Of a stretch of 64,000 nt of DNA, positions 22,697 to 36,374 are shown piece by piece. The notes under the pieces are model-generated. The model had not been told where the DNA came from. It did not search any database and worked only from the letters and a program-made list of their open reading frames with translations. This DNA comes from Fragilariopsis cylindrus CCMP1102 (lineage: Eukaryota > Bacillariophyta > Bacillariophyceae > Bacillariales > Bacillariaceae). Each line of letters starts with the position of its first letter. The stretch's first letter is position 1. Made by a program: the position numbers and the translations under genes. The stretch spans positions 434,001-498,000 of the forward strand of contig FMBT01000305.1 of NCBI GenBank assembly GCA_900095095.1, written 5' to 3'.

Positions 22697-24072
22697 TTAA
22701 TCAATCCAAGGTAGCGGTATTTCAAACTTTCCTGTTTTTTCCTCCTTTTTTGGATTAACAGTTTCTTCTAATTGCATTACCATTTGTCTCCAAGGGACAG
22801 TTCCAACGCCACGACGTATAATTTCTCCATTGTTGGCAACAACAATAGCAATACCAACTTTATCAGCATTTTCACCCTTGGATTGTTGCATAGCAAAATC
22901 AATTTCTTTCGTTATGTATTCATCCCAATCTTCACCAGAGGCGTCTGCAACATATGGTTGTGTTTCATACGACGGGCGTTCACCAAAACCAGAAGAAGAT
23001 TTACTGCTTTTATTTCTTGTATCTGTATCGTACGGTACTAACAAGATATTGCTCATTGCAAAGTCCATTTTTAATATATTTGCACCGATTAATGCATCCC
23101 TAATTGCTGGTCTAGGACCAGCAACAATAATTATATGTTGTTGCGCACCACCTTGTAAATCAGAAATTTTAGCCGTCCTTTTTTGATCATTATTACCAAT
23201 TGTAATATCTAATTCTAATGATTTTAATATAGATTCACGTTCCTTCATTTCATTGTTGATCTTTTTTAGTTCCTTTTTGCGTTCAATATTTTTATCCACT
23301 ACTTCTTGCAATTCAGATTGTTGACCTATATCCCATCTAGCTAATAATGCAAAAGCAATCACAGCACCAAAATCAATACCAAGATTCAAAAGCTGTATTA
23401 TTTTTTGATATTTTTATCATTCAACAAGGGGAAAAAATAAACACACACACACATACAAGTAAAAAAAGTTAGAAATTTAGAATACGTCCATACGAACACA
23501 AACAAACGTATGAATATTGCCCAATAAATTAACTTTGATAATTTGAGATTTCGTATTATTTCGCATGACAGTATTCGTATCTATCGAATTCAATTCAAAT
23601 CCAGATTCAAATTCAAATTCAAATTCAAATGCAATACATACATACATACCTCAGTTTGTATATTAAAATCAGGACTAGCACTTGCTGCAATTGCACCACT
23701 ACCATTAATGAGACCACCAATAAAGGCACCAGATCCTGCTGAACCATATAAAAATAATCGTAATGTTCTCCATGGTGCAATTGATTCTGTTACTAACTTA
23801 TTCCTCATAGTTTCATCTAATCCATCTTTTTTCTTATTTTTACTCTCGTTTTCCTCTTTCTCATCGTCGTCATCCGCCGACGACCAGAGTGCTACAGTAG
23901 TAGCAGTTTTCTCCATCTGACTTGTACGGAATAAGGATTTATCTTTGTTGTCGTCGTCGTCGTCGTCGTCGTGTGGGGTGTTACTTGTACTTTTAGGGAC
24001 GACAAAAGCGTATGTGTTGCCAATAATGGCAAATATAGTGCTAAGAGCGAAAATAGGTAGATATTGTCTCAT
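22697..24072 (-). CDS. LPA1/REP27-like photosystem II assembly or repair factor
   Basis: Exons are 24072-23650 and 23392-22697 (257-nt intron, phase 0), giving 372 residues. The N-terminus is a signal peptide ending TYAFVVP, an ASAFAP-type plastid cleavage site. An Asp-rich linker follows, then APWRTLRLFLYGSAGSGAFI, two membrane helices (GGLINGSGAIAAS and LGIDFGAVIAFALLARW) and a coiled-coil start. This matches the Low-PSII-Accumulation-1/REP27 family (DUF3493), thylakoid proteins that help assemble or repair photosystem II with newly made D1. The C-terminal half (GAQQHIIIVAGPRPAIRDA, DASGEDWDEYI, GTVPWRQMVMQLEE) is conserved in the algal proteins but has no known activity. It is divergent from the ABC transporter gene. 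The assignment rests on the membrane part. Confidence 0.72.
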
Positions 24073-24565
24073 GTTTTTGTTTGTCTCAAAACCGACTGCG
24101 ATGCGATACTACTTCTAGAAATTTTACACTATTACCGTGTTATTGTATCGTAACTTGTTATTGTAAGGTACAAGTAAGGCCTAGATAGTACAGTAAGTTA
24201 GGATCAATTGAGTTGACGACAGATGACAATTAATTAATTGACAACAAAAATCTTAGATTTGTGATTGTGTCGAAGTGTCGATGATGTTTTTATCGATGAT
24301 GTTGAAGAGTGGATGATTCAGTCATGCGCGGTTAATGGCGTGAATCGACTCATTCGACTCGTTCCTTTTCAGTCCCGTGTTCAGGCTGTAACGCGAAAAA
24401 ATGTTTTAAAATTAATTTTCTTTTTTCTTTAATATATTCATTATTTGTTCAAAAGGACGTTAACAACGACTACTGTACGTGTATTGAGGTCTTCGCAATG
24501 TGTAATCTATCGTCGACGACAAACAACGACGACACAACAACAACACCAACAACAACCCGACGACG
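24073..24565. promoter_or_regulatory. Divergent promoter region, LPA1-like / ABC transporter
   Basis: About 490 bases between two head-to-head start codons. It is AT-rich with GTCGTC/CGACGA-type trinucleotide runs near the ABC start. No specific motif stands out. Confidence 0.4.
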
Positions 24566-27500
24566 ATGAGTGGCAATAACATTGATCATGCAGCTACAGC
24601 ATCATCTTCGCCACCAAAGAAGGAGGGAATGTGGTTATTCCGATGTACGGTACTTATACTGGTCATTGATCTTTTAGTTTCTATCTTAATATGTTCCCCA
24701 ATCCTTCCTTGGGTTCGTAATCATGAACATGATAATGATGATCACAATAACAATCATTATACATTCTCTGGATCATTATTAGATTTATTGATATTATCTG
24801 GATGTCGTGTGATATCTGCATTAATTGCTTTTACCATATCATTTTGTCGTGGTACTATACGTCAAGAATATTCCTTTGATATTTACCACAAGAATAAAAC
24901 AAAAAAAACACGTGATGAATTAGAAGAAGAAGCATTGCAACAATCATTTTCGACATGGTTCTATACGTATGTAAATAGATCTGCATTGCCATTAGAAATA
25001 TTCTGTTTTTTAACCACAGTAACAAGTGTTGGAAAATGTTTAGATCGACTGAATATTGAAATGGGTTTATTCAAGGATACACAACCAATCCATCCTATAT
25101 TCTGGTTGTCCTTCTTATTTGCAGCTATAATTTCTGTATTAGAAATTATGTATGTGGATACTACCTGTATCAATCTTGGCAAATGGGGTTCTCACTATTA
25201 TAGTGGTAATGAAAATCATCCACCATCAATGTTACGACATCTTTCCTCGCATCTTAGTTTACCATTACTGGCTAATGATAGCTTAAATGGAGGAGGGTCA
25301 GGAGAAGAAGAAAACGACAACGAAACTGGACAAGAAGAACAAAACGAAGAAGGAAATGCAACTACTGCGAATAATAGTACTATAGAGCAAGAAGAACATA
25401 CCACCGGTGTTAGTGATATTTGTGGTGATGCAGATTACAAAGCATCATGGTCTGATTTAATCAAGTTATGTGCACCGGATGCATTTTTAATTTCTATCGC
25501 AGCCGTTTTTTTTAATTGCTGCAGCATTGATGCAAATCTATATTCCGAAATATACTGGTGAGTCTCTCTTTCTCTCTCTCTTCCATGTTCATCGAGAAAA
25601 TATCTCTTCCCTTTTCATTTATGTCGTCGCCCATATTCGTTTCGTCTAACTTAACTTTTTCTGTTTTTACACCTCCTCATTTTTGTATCCGATAACATCA
25701 CCAAGGCGCAATATTGGATGCACTTCAAAAGGCGTACAGTAATAATGATAACGACGATAATAATAATACCGATGATAATGACGACGATAGGATACAGGAC
25801 ATACCAGGTTTTATGAATAATGTAAAGAAACTAATAGTTGTTTCTATCTTGTCAGGAGTATTTTCTGGTGTACGCGGATCAATATTTATGGTCGTTGGTG
25901 GCAGAGTCAATGTACGATTACGGTTGCGTTTAATGAGTTCACTATTAACGTATGAACAAGGTTTTTTTGATTTAACAAAAACGGGTGATATTACCAGTCG
26001 ACTATCAAGTGATACAACATTAGTTGGTGATCAGGTCACATTAAATGTCAATGTACGTATTACAATACAGCAAGCTTAGTATATACAATAGCTAGCCTCA
26101 TTGCATAAATCGCACTCAATTTCTCTGTCTCTCTCTCTCTCTCTCTCTTGTATTGTTCTTCGAAACAACAGGTCTTTTTAAGGTCATTAGTACAAGTAAT
26201 TGGGGTACTAATATTTATGTTTATGGTATCGTGGCAACTATCATTATTGGCATTTATTAGTGTACCAGTTATTACTGTCCTATCAAAATGGTACGGTAAT
26301 TTTGTTCGAAGTCTCACCAAAGTCATGCAAACGAAATTAGCACAGGGAAATAGTGTATCCGAAGCAGCAATATCAAGCATGCCAACTGTCCGTGCATTTG
26401 ATGCTGGACCAACAGAATATAGGGAATTTAAAGGTCATATGGATGAGGTATGTAGATTAATTTAGGACAATAAAAGAAAAAGAAAATAAATTACAGGGGA
26501 TATAGAGAAAAGAATAAACATGTGCAAAATTTTCTTAACTCTTGCTCACCGCGCTTTTCCTCATCTCCCTCTCTCTATCTTATAGTATCTTGCACTAAAC
26601 ACGAAGTCAGCCATTGCCTATAGCGGATATGCCACTGTCTCCACAAGTCTCCCTCAGCTAGTTACAGCTCTAGGTAAGCATTTCTTCTTGTTTCTTCTGA
26701 AGATATAAGTGAACCGTTCATAAAAAGAAGAAGAATTTATCGCTTCTAACTTCTAACAAACCAATCATATATGATGTGAACATTTATAGTTGTATTTTAC
26801 GGGGGCTTGTTAGTTAGAAATGGTGATATCTCAAGTGGTGAGCTAGTAAGCTTCCTGCTATACCTACAGAGTCTATCTGATGGGTTTTCATCTATAGGGT
26901 ACATTTTTAGCTCACTGACACAAGCGGTTGGTGCCGCCGATAAAGTATTTGAACTAATGTATAGAAAACGACCAGGAATGCCGCAGCAGCAGCAGTCTTC
27001 TACTTCTTCTCCTAGTGGCGGTGGTGAACATAATTTAGTTGAGCAGATTCGAACAAGTGGATTGGAGCCGAATACTTGTCGTGGAGAGGTTACACTCAAG
27101 AATGTTGAGATGTACTATCCTGCTCGTCCTAATAGACGTGTTTTGAATGACATGTCACTCTCAGTCCCTCCCGGTTCTATTATCGCGCTCTGTGGAGCGA
27201 GTGGAGGGGGGAAATCCAGTATCATTTCCTTGGTCCAACACATGTACGAGCAATCGTCTGGAAAGGTTCTGTTAGACGATGTGGAGGTCCACGAGTACTC
27301 ACCTCGATGGTTGAGTCAACAAATTTCCATTGTACAGCAAGAACCAATTTTATTTGCTCGCTCCATCAGACGGAATATCATGTATGGTTTGGAAGGAACA
27401 GATCGGGAACCATCGCAAGATGAAATTGAGAGGGTGGCACGACTATCAAATTGTGATGATTTTATTTCCAAGGTAAGTATTTCCAACAAAAACACAAGGG

Positions 27501-27974
27501 AACGAATGACCATTCGTTTTTAGATAAAATATGTCTCAAACTCGTTATTCGTGCCTTTATTTGCAGATGCCGATGAAATATGAGACAGAAGTTGGTGAAC
27601 GCGGTGTACAGCTTTCGGGTGGTCAGAAGCAAAGAATTGCCATTGCCCGGGCACTAGTGAGAAAGCCTAAAATTCTGCTGTTGGATGAAGCCACAAGTGC
27701 TCTTGATGCAGAATCAGAGCACATGGTTCAATCGGCCATCGATTATATGATTGAAACTGCTCGATCTAAAGATGGAGCCGGAATGAGTGTAATGATTGTG
27801 GCGCATCGTTTGAGTACTATTCGAAATGCTGACACGATATTTGTCGTTCAGGATGGACAGGTCGTCGAACAAGGGAATCACTCTGAACTCATAGAAACCG
27901 ACGGTGCGTATTCCGCTTTAGTTCGACGCCAGATGAACGTGCAAAAGAAATTAGAGTCTCAAACTATCGAATAG
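24566..27974 (+). CDS. ABC half transporter, ABCB/TAP-like
   Basis: Six exons: 24566-25557, 25706-26052, 26172-26447, 26586-26673, 26790-27472 and 27567-27974. Four extra N-terminal helices precede a six-helix exporter domain (start [20 protein letters not shown], loop [18 protein letters not shown]). One nucleotide-binding domain follows with Walker [10 protein letters not shown] (near 27197), Q-loop IVQQEPILF, signature [15 protein letters not shown] (near 27618), Walker [16 protein letters not shown] (near 27672) and H-loop [10 protein letters not shown] (near 27796). This is an ABCB-type half transporter that would work as a dimer, most like TAP/ABCB9 peptide exporters; substrate and membrane are unknown. 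All junctions are in phase except 25557/25706, where one G appears missing at the acceptor side (expected EIYWGAILDAL). An Asp/Asn run sits at 25739-25790. Confidence 0.85.
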
Positions 27975-28203
27975 AAATCAGATCGTACTACAGAGTACAC
28001 GTAGTCAAGAAAATGAGTAGAAGGGAAGCAGAACCACGTGATTGGCAGACGATACATTCCGATTTGAACTACTGTTGTTTCTACAGATTAATTTAGAATG
28101 TTTTTTAGTTTCTTAATTGAAATTGCGTATTAAGTATTAAAAGATATGTTTCGTTCGACTAAGTTAGTAGCAAATGTTTATAATGCTAGAGCTATTGAAT
28201 AAG

Positions 28204-31200
28204 CTACTCCAAATCCATGTCGTCTGCATCCTTTTTTAGTGTGCGAATTCTGCAGGGAGAATCGTAAAATACAGAAAGCAGACCATCGTTCAACTTTCCA
28301 TGGGAGAGAGCATTCTCAAATAACTCGATCAAATATGCAACAAGTTCACAATTCAATAACCCATGTCCGGCACTAAGCCTCTTCTCTTGATAGTACGCCC
28401 GAATCAATCGGAAGTCCCATGCAGATGCAACGCGAGAACCGGATCCTGCATTTACCATATCTATGGTACTCCAAAGAGCGACATATAACGGGATCGCTCG
28501 CTGTGTATCATGCAAAAAACATTCATGGAGTACTTGACTGCAAAATTGGGCAATTGATGGTCGAGAAAAATGTTTTCTTGTCTCTGGCTCGCAACAATCG
28601 CAAAAATGTTTTGCAAAAGCAAGAACTCGTTGGTCGTCTGTGAAGGGTGCGATCAATTCAAGAGAATCTCTTCCTTGCAACTTGTCTGTCTGCATTAAAA
28701 ATGATCTATGAGAATGTGGACTATCCCCATCGTATAGACATGCATTGCGACGTTTTACAAAGAAAACCTTACTCCCCACATGTTTATCAAAAGCAATAGT
28801 CACAGGATAGTGTTGATTTGAAACAACTCGAAGTTCACAGGGCTTTTCATCTGTATTCACAAGGAGACAAGGGGCAGTTAGATGCATTGGGCTGGAATCT
28901 TTGCTAAAATGCACCTCGATTGGAGCAAAAACGCATTCTCCTGTGTCTACATCAATAGCCTTGAGCTCACGGTTTTTTACAGCAAGTGCGTAAAGATTGC
29001 GAAGTGCTTGCAAATGATATTGATTATCAGATGTTGAAGAGGGAAATCTTGGGTAGAAGGCCATGATTAGTGCCGCGATATCCTTAGGATCGCGACCTAA
29101 AGTGCACGATCCGCCTCCCAGAAAAAGCAAACCTATTGCCGATCCGTAAGCCAAATGGCTACCATAGTAGATTTCCTCAGTACATGGCCATCTTAATATC
29201 TTGAGCAGCCTGAACGCATCTAAATCGCCAGTTCCTGCTAAAACCATAGAAAGCGATATTGCTGCACAACCAAGACACATTTCTATTACAGGAGTCGGAG
29301 GCCGTAACGCTGAGGAGATAGGGTTCGCTGCATCTCGAAGCTCCCGGAGTTCCATTACTCGTTCAAAAATTGTAGAAGCTGCATCCCTGTTGCCTGTACC
29401 AGCAAATCGTAATCCAATGGAAAAGCATGCTGCTGCGATTACGTGAGTATATATGAAACGCACTGCCTGGCGGTCATAATCTTTTTCATTGTTCGCTCCT
29501 GCAGCACCAACACCGTCTAGCTGAATCCTCTCAGCCAAGTCTCTCATTTCTAAGTAGGCTGAATGAGCAGCTTTTGGTATTTGAGCTTGAATCCATTCTT
29601 CTGTTGGTTCAACTTCATCCCATAGTATTAGTGCACGAGCAATGACGCGAAACATCAAAAAGTCTGGTCGGACATACTCAAGAAGAAAATGTGTATCCGG
29701 TAGAGATATGGCCGATGCAATTGTCTTGTTTCCACTTTTCATGTACATAAGTCCTAAAGCAAGTGTTGCTCCGGGAGCTGTCACATCGATGTTGATCGAT
29801 TCGCCTTCGTAAATACAAGAGCACCGCTCGTTATTTGTCGATGCAGATGTTGAGGGTAGACTCAAACGGTCGGTTTCCTCATAACGACGACGCATCTCTG
29901 CGTCGTCGAGGCCTCCAACAATGTATCGATAGAGTCTATCTTCAATCCTAAGATCTGCAAGACCTTCTCCAGTATCTATGCCGCCATCACCTCCCTTGCA
30001 TAGAAGGACCATACCCAACGCAATACCGCATGATAACGTGTATGCTTCCCGGTCAAGTACATTACCATCATTTGATGGTCGTTTCCCAATTTCGTTCAAC
30101 AAGAACTCTGTCATCATCCGATGGCAAGAGCCTTCGTAAAGAAGTCCTGCCCCAGCAACAGCAGCTGCTTGGACAGTGCTCGCAACATCAATGGTACTAA
30201 AATGCTGAGGAATCAATGACGGAATATGGAGACAAAGCATCTTGGAGACAGAAATATCACACGAGCCTCGCATGCTAAACATCGAAATATGACAGACACA
30301 AAAAAGTGAGATTTCACCAAAATTTATACAATAATTTTAACAATAATAGGATGCAATGATAATCTACTTACTTTGCTGCCATTCCAAGCAAACACCCTAC
30401 AGTGGTTGTGACGGACCCGTGCGTTAGATAATCGAAGATATCAGTCATCTCTAGAGCAGCCAAATGACCTCTCATTCCGAGCGCCATTAGTAAACCTCCG
30501 TGGGCATGATTCAGGCCTTGTGAATTATTATCAGAAGCGTTTGCATTGTTTTGAGAATCGACCTGGCTATTATTCGATGGTCTGTTGTAGACAATCCATG
30601 TCCTGGTAATTTTTGATATGGATTCTTCTCCGTCAAGCTGCAGTGGCAGTCGCAAACCCGCAGCGACGCCATTATGAAATTCGGGCCAGACATTCATGTC
30701 CACAGGGCACTCGGATACATCCAGAGCCATATTTGAATTCGTTGGAGGTATTCTTCCCGAAAGACATATATCGGGAAGGGGAAGAGGCTCGGCAGGTACT
30801 GGCTTGAGGTTTCCTATAGTAAACATACCACGACCAACAGGAAGAGCCAGGACTCGGCGACTTAAAAGTAGAAGCTTTTCTTGCTTTTGTCGCTCGTAAT
30901 CGTGATCTGAGACCTCTATTGCACGAGGAACACGAAGATAAATAGATTTGGATGACCGGAGCAAACGACCAACTTCTCTAATTCGATTGTCATCTGGAAA
31001 TAGCATCGAGGAAGTCGACTCTAAGTCTGTGATGCCATCTTTGTGCCTATCGCCAGATTCATCTACTGAATGAGAAGAAGGTGGGCTACTCGAAGGAGTA
31101 GAAGGAGCTGGTGAAAGAGGAAGGCCCTGCTTCATTCCTGACATATTCTTATACAAGTCATCCCTTCCAATCAAAGACCAAACCGCGGCATTGACATTCT

Positions 31201-33799
31201 TATTTTCACCCATTCCTTCCGTACGACATCGGTGAAGCAATTCAAGGAGAGGAAGCGATATGCCTACTGGAAGTTCGTCGCGCAATGCCTCGGGATTTGA
31301 TAAGCCTTCTTCAATCAGAAGCTTAACGACTTCGTGATCCTTGGTATGCTGAAGTATTTTTGTGCTTTCCCCGAGCGAGCTCTGATCTTCGATATGCAAT
31401 GATGGGAAAATACGTAAGAACGATCGAATCCTTGTACAAGTAGCATTCGACTCTACACGGTTAATGTTAGCGTAGTGCGAGCCTTTTGAGTTGCCAGAGA
31501 GAACTTCTTCGATCCACGACAAAATCGATGGAGGTGATACAAACGAAGAAAGCTTCAAATTCTCAAGATTTTTGGAGACATCCTTGCCCTGTAGATTTTC
31601 GATTTCCGTCGTAACGGAGGATTGCAACTGATAGTTTTCTAGGTCCAATGAATAATAAGAAAGGTATATCTCTGGTAAATCATCGGGAATTGTTGAGTTG
31701 CACGATGCCATGAAACATACATCACACAGGATTGATCCAACGAAGCTTAGTCCTTCATCTAGCTTAGAACTATGCAACTTCATCTCTTCATAAAACATGT
31801 GTAAGGCATCAAAGACGGTAGCAGAAACGCTTATTTCCGAAGACCTCAAATGTTGTACAGCCAAGGAGCGTATGCGTGATAGATCGGCAAAGCTTATAGA
31901 TGCAGTTCCCTCCTTTGAAACAAACTTAATATCATCGATAGGAGAAGTCTTCGCCAAAAGTTCTTGACATTCGGCTGAATACGATTCCCCCTTACTGTAT
32001 TCTAGAAGCTTCTCCCATTGTGTTTGGTTTCGTTTTGTCGCCGATCTTTCGGTTAAGTCCGTGTCCATGGCTATGACGGTGTCATCTATTCCCAACATTT
32101 CTAAACGAAAAAGCGAAAGAACAACAATCTTCGCTACATCAGCTCCGATGCCTTTCGTAAGATCGGTACTATGTTCCAATCTGAGACAATCCGCCCGCAT
32201 TTTTAATGCAACGACCTCAAGACCTATGTTTTCCAAAGATGCTTCAACGGTCTGAATCAAGGCTTCTCCCATAAAGTTTGAATCGAGGATTAAGGAGAGT
32301 CTGCCTCGGAGACAACGAGGTTGATCGATGTCATTCAGGTAGACGATATCTACAATATCCTTAGAACTGTTGTTAAGACCGATTATCTTGATAGATGATG
32401 TTTCCTGGTCATATTCTGACGTCGATTGAAAATTAGATATGGTGCAATCAGCTATGTGGTGAGTATTCCTGTAGAGTGAAAGTGTACATATATCATTGGC
32501 GTGGTAGCGAAGGAGTAGTATATCTGTCGCCATCCCCGTCCAACTATTGTGCTTGTTACTTCGATGGGGTTCATAATTCTTAGGAATTGGCGAGGCTTCG
32601 ATTGGTTGTGCTGTAACACACGGTACCGAGCCCTCTGACTGAACGACAAATTGTCTCCCAAGATTATTCAATACGGTTGAGTCATTTTGATGACTATTAC
32701 TCTCGACGATAGGTGCAAAAGAGAAAACCTTTAATTCGTTTTGATTGAGTACGGAGGGTGATTCTTCCTGAGTTGAAGGACACACTATACATAAACTTAA
32801 AGTTCCTGATCCACTGGAGTTGGAGGCCAAGAAAATATCTTCTGCTGGCGATGAAGGTATCGGATCAACGTAGATACAAATCATTGCCGTTTTGGGATGA
32901 AGATTAGCAAATGGCCCAATTCCCGCTAATGCTACTGTCTGATCTGCAATTGAATTATTAACTTCCAATGTGTGGCTCTCATTGGCAGGTCTTGATAACG
33001 GTGAAAGGAGCGAAATGTTCATTGGGGTTTTTGCTTTACTGCTTCTATTTGGCATACCAGCGCCAGAAACTCCAGCACGAGCAGCTCGTGTGGTAGGAAC
33101 TGGATTATCAGCAGCAGAAGTTGCATTCCGTGGAGTTGTCTTCCTTACACCTAATGCATCTGCTAATGCCTCGTTTCTAGAGGCCACATCATATGGGTGC
33201 GACGACGATTCGACAACTCCGTCCACCAGCTCAAAGTCTTCCAAATCCTGTTGGAGTACGCCCAAATGACTATCCCATCCATTCTTTGACCGCCACTGCC
33301 TACTAACCTGCCAGAGTGGTGGTGCTGGAGGAGGTGGTGGAGTGTACTTAATCTCCCACACAGCGTGTCTTCTCAGTTGACTATGATATGTAACACAAAT
33401 AGGCTGCGAATGTTGTTTTATATTCATGTACGATGAACAATCTTCGTTGACCCACTTAATCACCCCTGTATAAAGAATTTTTTCAAAAACATCTGTGGCA
33501 GGTATTGCTTGTAAATCTCCTTCGGCAAAGTTCGATACGGGTAATATGTCACCCTGTGGATGATGCAGTGAAAAGATACTTGGGATCAATGAAGAGCTTA
33601 CTAACGACGTTGGTCCACCTCCTCCTCCTCCTTCTCCGACTCCACCACCACCTCCACCACCACCCATCATTGTGGGAGTACTAGCTGTAGACACATTAAG
33701 ACTCGCTAGTGTACTACCACCAGTTGAATCTCTCGCTAATCGCACAGGTCGAGGTGGAGCTTTGAGTACAAAACCATCGTCGGCATGATCATCTGCTTC

Positions 33800-33835
<36 letters not shown>

Positions 33836-34561
33836 GTTGTTGTTGCTGCTGTTGTTGTTCATTAGTTTATTGTCAAAAGCTATAATATCTTCGGTCGACT
33901 CGCATCGTTGTAAGAGCAGACCATGCTTCCCATCCCCCACAGCATAAATAGCACAACATTCAAACGGTAATGGAATATTATGACCTTCCCCACCCTCCAA
34001 TTCTTCTCGAACAAATGTCTTTTTCCCTTCTATTCCTCCTTCCTGTATTTGCTGTTCTGATGATGCCGACGACGACGGATATACATCCCAAATACAAAGT
34101 AATGTGGGATTGGCAAGTACACAAAGCAATGGATGATCAGGACGGTCAGGAAATGCAGTCCAACATAATACTGATGGATTCTTGGTTTGTTGTAATACAC
34201 CAAAGTTATTGATTGAATCCTGTGGAAGCATATAGGATGCATGGATGATCTGTTGAGGACAGGATGGTCCACTTCGTACCACCACTCGTCGCCATAACAC
34301 TGACCCATCAGATGATCCAATAAATTGTTCAAGACATGATTCGATTTCTGCTGTGGTCGTATCTATCTCGCATCCAGATGATGAGGATGATGAAGAAGAA
34401 AGATTATAGGGAGAGGAGGTAATCAATTTTTGTATCGTTTCATAGTGACCACAACCCCCATATTTCTTTCGATTTTCTTCCTCCTGCTTATTATCTGGGG
34501 TAAAGTTTCTTAGTGTCTTGATGAAGATAGGATTTATTTCTCGCGAAGGAATAGACGACAT
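28204..34561 (-). CDS. APC1: Anaphase-promoting complex subunit 1 (APC1)
   Basis: Exons are 34561-30372 and 30274-28204, with a 97-nt intron in phase (GCLLGMAA-N-MRGSCDIS); 2086 residues. The C-terminal half carries the proteasome/cyclosome repeats typical of APC1: HAHGGLLMALGMRGHLAALE, FDYLTHGSVTTTVGCLLGMA, the family motif LHIPSLIP, VQAAAVAGAGLLYEGSCHR and CGIALGMVLLCKGG. APC1 is the largest scaffold of the APC/C, the nuclear ubiquitin ligase that targets cyclins and securin in mitosis. The length is close to that of animal APC1 (about 1940). The N-terminal half holds a WD40-like region broken by diatom-type low-complexity loops (Asn and Gly-rich runs near 33.6-33.85 kb). No frame break occurs in 6.3 kb, in contrast to the 7-18 kb region. 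It is convergent with the ABC gene and divergent from the lipoyl gene. Confidence 0.92.
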
Positions 34562-35052
34562 GTTTTTTGTATTGTATTGTGTTGTTTTACTTTATACCTT
34601 GCCTGGATACAACTTCCGATGAAGAAAGCAATGCTCTTTTACTTGGCAAGTCCAAGGGGTATGATGTATGATCATCATTTTACAATTTTAAAAATAAATG
34701 TGAAATCGAAAAATGTTTAAAGTGAGTCATGCGGGACTTGATTATACCCCATACCCCAATTTCGAAAATATTATCGCCTCTCCCCCCAAAATCAAAAACA
34801 GTTCATACGCAACTAAACGGTAGAGTTTTCGAGAAAGATCATAATCGTCTCGTGTTTAGTATTGCTTGTGTCCTTGATAGAAAAGGCAGATGATAGCACT
34901 GCTGTTTGCTGCTGCTTAGTTTTTATTGTTTTCTGTTTCCATTGAATATATTCGAATTTGCAACTCTCGACAAACTAACTCTCTATTTACATTGGTTTAG
35001 ATATTACACTACATACTGCCATCAAATCTATCGAATTTTTGTTTCTTACATA
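34562..35052. promoter_or_regulatory. Divergent promoter region, APC1 / lipoyl-domain gene
   Basis: About 490 bases between two head-to-head starts. It includes CCCCATACCCC near 34746-34760 and an AT-rich tract. No specific motif is assigned. Confidence 0.4.
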
Positions 35053-36374
35053 ATGATGGGATCTCGGGGAAATAGTGGTGCCATTGTTGTTGGACGTCTC
35101 TTTCGTCGAATAATATCGACGACAGCAGACAGCACTAAAAAGAACATTATGTTGTCTCCTATTACTACGGCTACTACTACTACTACTACTACTACTGCTA
35201 CTACTCGAAGAAATTTCGTATCTGCTACAAATATCGTTCTTGAAAAACATACTATGAAGGTACCATCAATGGGAGATTCGATTACAGAGGTGCGTGAGAG
35301 GATGAAACATATATAGTTTACATCAATTCGTTCCATCACGTGGGGTTTTGTTTCGCTTCTGCAACAACATAATATTTTTGCGTGGAGTATTTTGTAATAT
35401 ATTTGTTTTTTTTTAATTCTAACGTCGTGTATTTCATCTAACTTACTACGTTGATGGTATCATTATTACTATTACTACTATTATTATCTATAGGGCACGC
35501 TTGTAGAATGGCAAGCTCAAATCGGTCAAAAGGTAGAAGAGGATGTGAGTTGAAATGATGATCATGAGTACACCGTGCATAACTGAAGAATTTTTGTATC
35601 AAATGCTAGTAAAGTTAGCTACAGCAGGGTCGATTCAACTTCCGTTATCTGACTTTTTTTTCTTCAATTCTAACAATTTTACTATTCAATTCTAACAACA
35701 ACAACAACAACAACAACGACAAAATATGAAAGGATGTTCTTGCGTTGATTGAAACTGATAAAGTTACTGTCGATATCAAGGCGACAAAAGCCGGTGTGAT
35801 TACTAAGCAATTTGGAGAAATGTAAGTGAGATTGGTGTACAAGTTGTACCTTGTTTACATTACTATTACGATTTCAATTTCAATTTTCAGTGATACAACA
35901 TAACAACAATGAAATTAATTAAATCTTATTCTGATGTGTTTTGTATGATACTTTTTGTACACAAACAACATAATAATATACAGTGACGATAATGTGGAAG
36001 TCGGAGCCGATTTATATGAAATTGATACGGAAGGAGTAGCGACAGTAGAAGCAGCAGCAGCTCCATCAACTACTACAGAAGAAGCACCAGCAGCTCCATC
36101 AACTGCAGAGCCTGTTGCTGCTTCTACTCCAGCTCCAACTGTATCATCTAGTAGTAGTAGTAGCGATGTATCATCAGGAGCACGTATTCCATCTATTAAT
36201 TTTCTAGGAAAAGATGGATGGGCGGCTGCACTTACCGTCAAACCTGAAGTTGTTGTACCTGCTAATTATGGACGATTACCAATGTCCGAGGAGGAGATAG
36301 AGGCATTAATGTCGGGTGGTGCCAATCTTGCTCCTGAATTGAAGGCATATTCGACAAATGCTACATACATTTGA
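35053..36374 (+). CDS. Mitochondrial lipoyl-domain protein with KGD4-like C-terminal tail
   Basis: Four exons, 35053-35289, 35494-35544, 35733-35821 and 35984-36374, all in phase; 255 residues. A basic, Thr-rich mitochondrial-type presequence (VGRLFRRII...RRNF) is followed by one complete lipoyl domain: VPSMGDSITEGTLVEWQAQI, then IETDKVTVDIKA with the lysine that takes lipoate. It is most like the 2-oxoglutarate dehydrogenase E2. There is no E3-binding domain and no catalytic acyltransferase domain. After an Ala/Thr/Ser linker the C-terminus reads RIPSINFLGKDGW...NYGRLPMSEEEIEALMSGGAN. That matches the two conserved blocks of KGD4/MRPS36/YMR31, the small adaptor that ties E3 to the 2-oxoglutarate dehydrogenase core. 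The likely role is a lipoyl-bearing adaptor of that complex (inference). A shortened E2 is the alternative. Confidence 0.75.
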
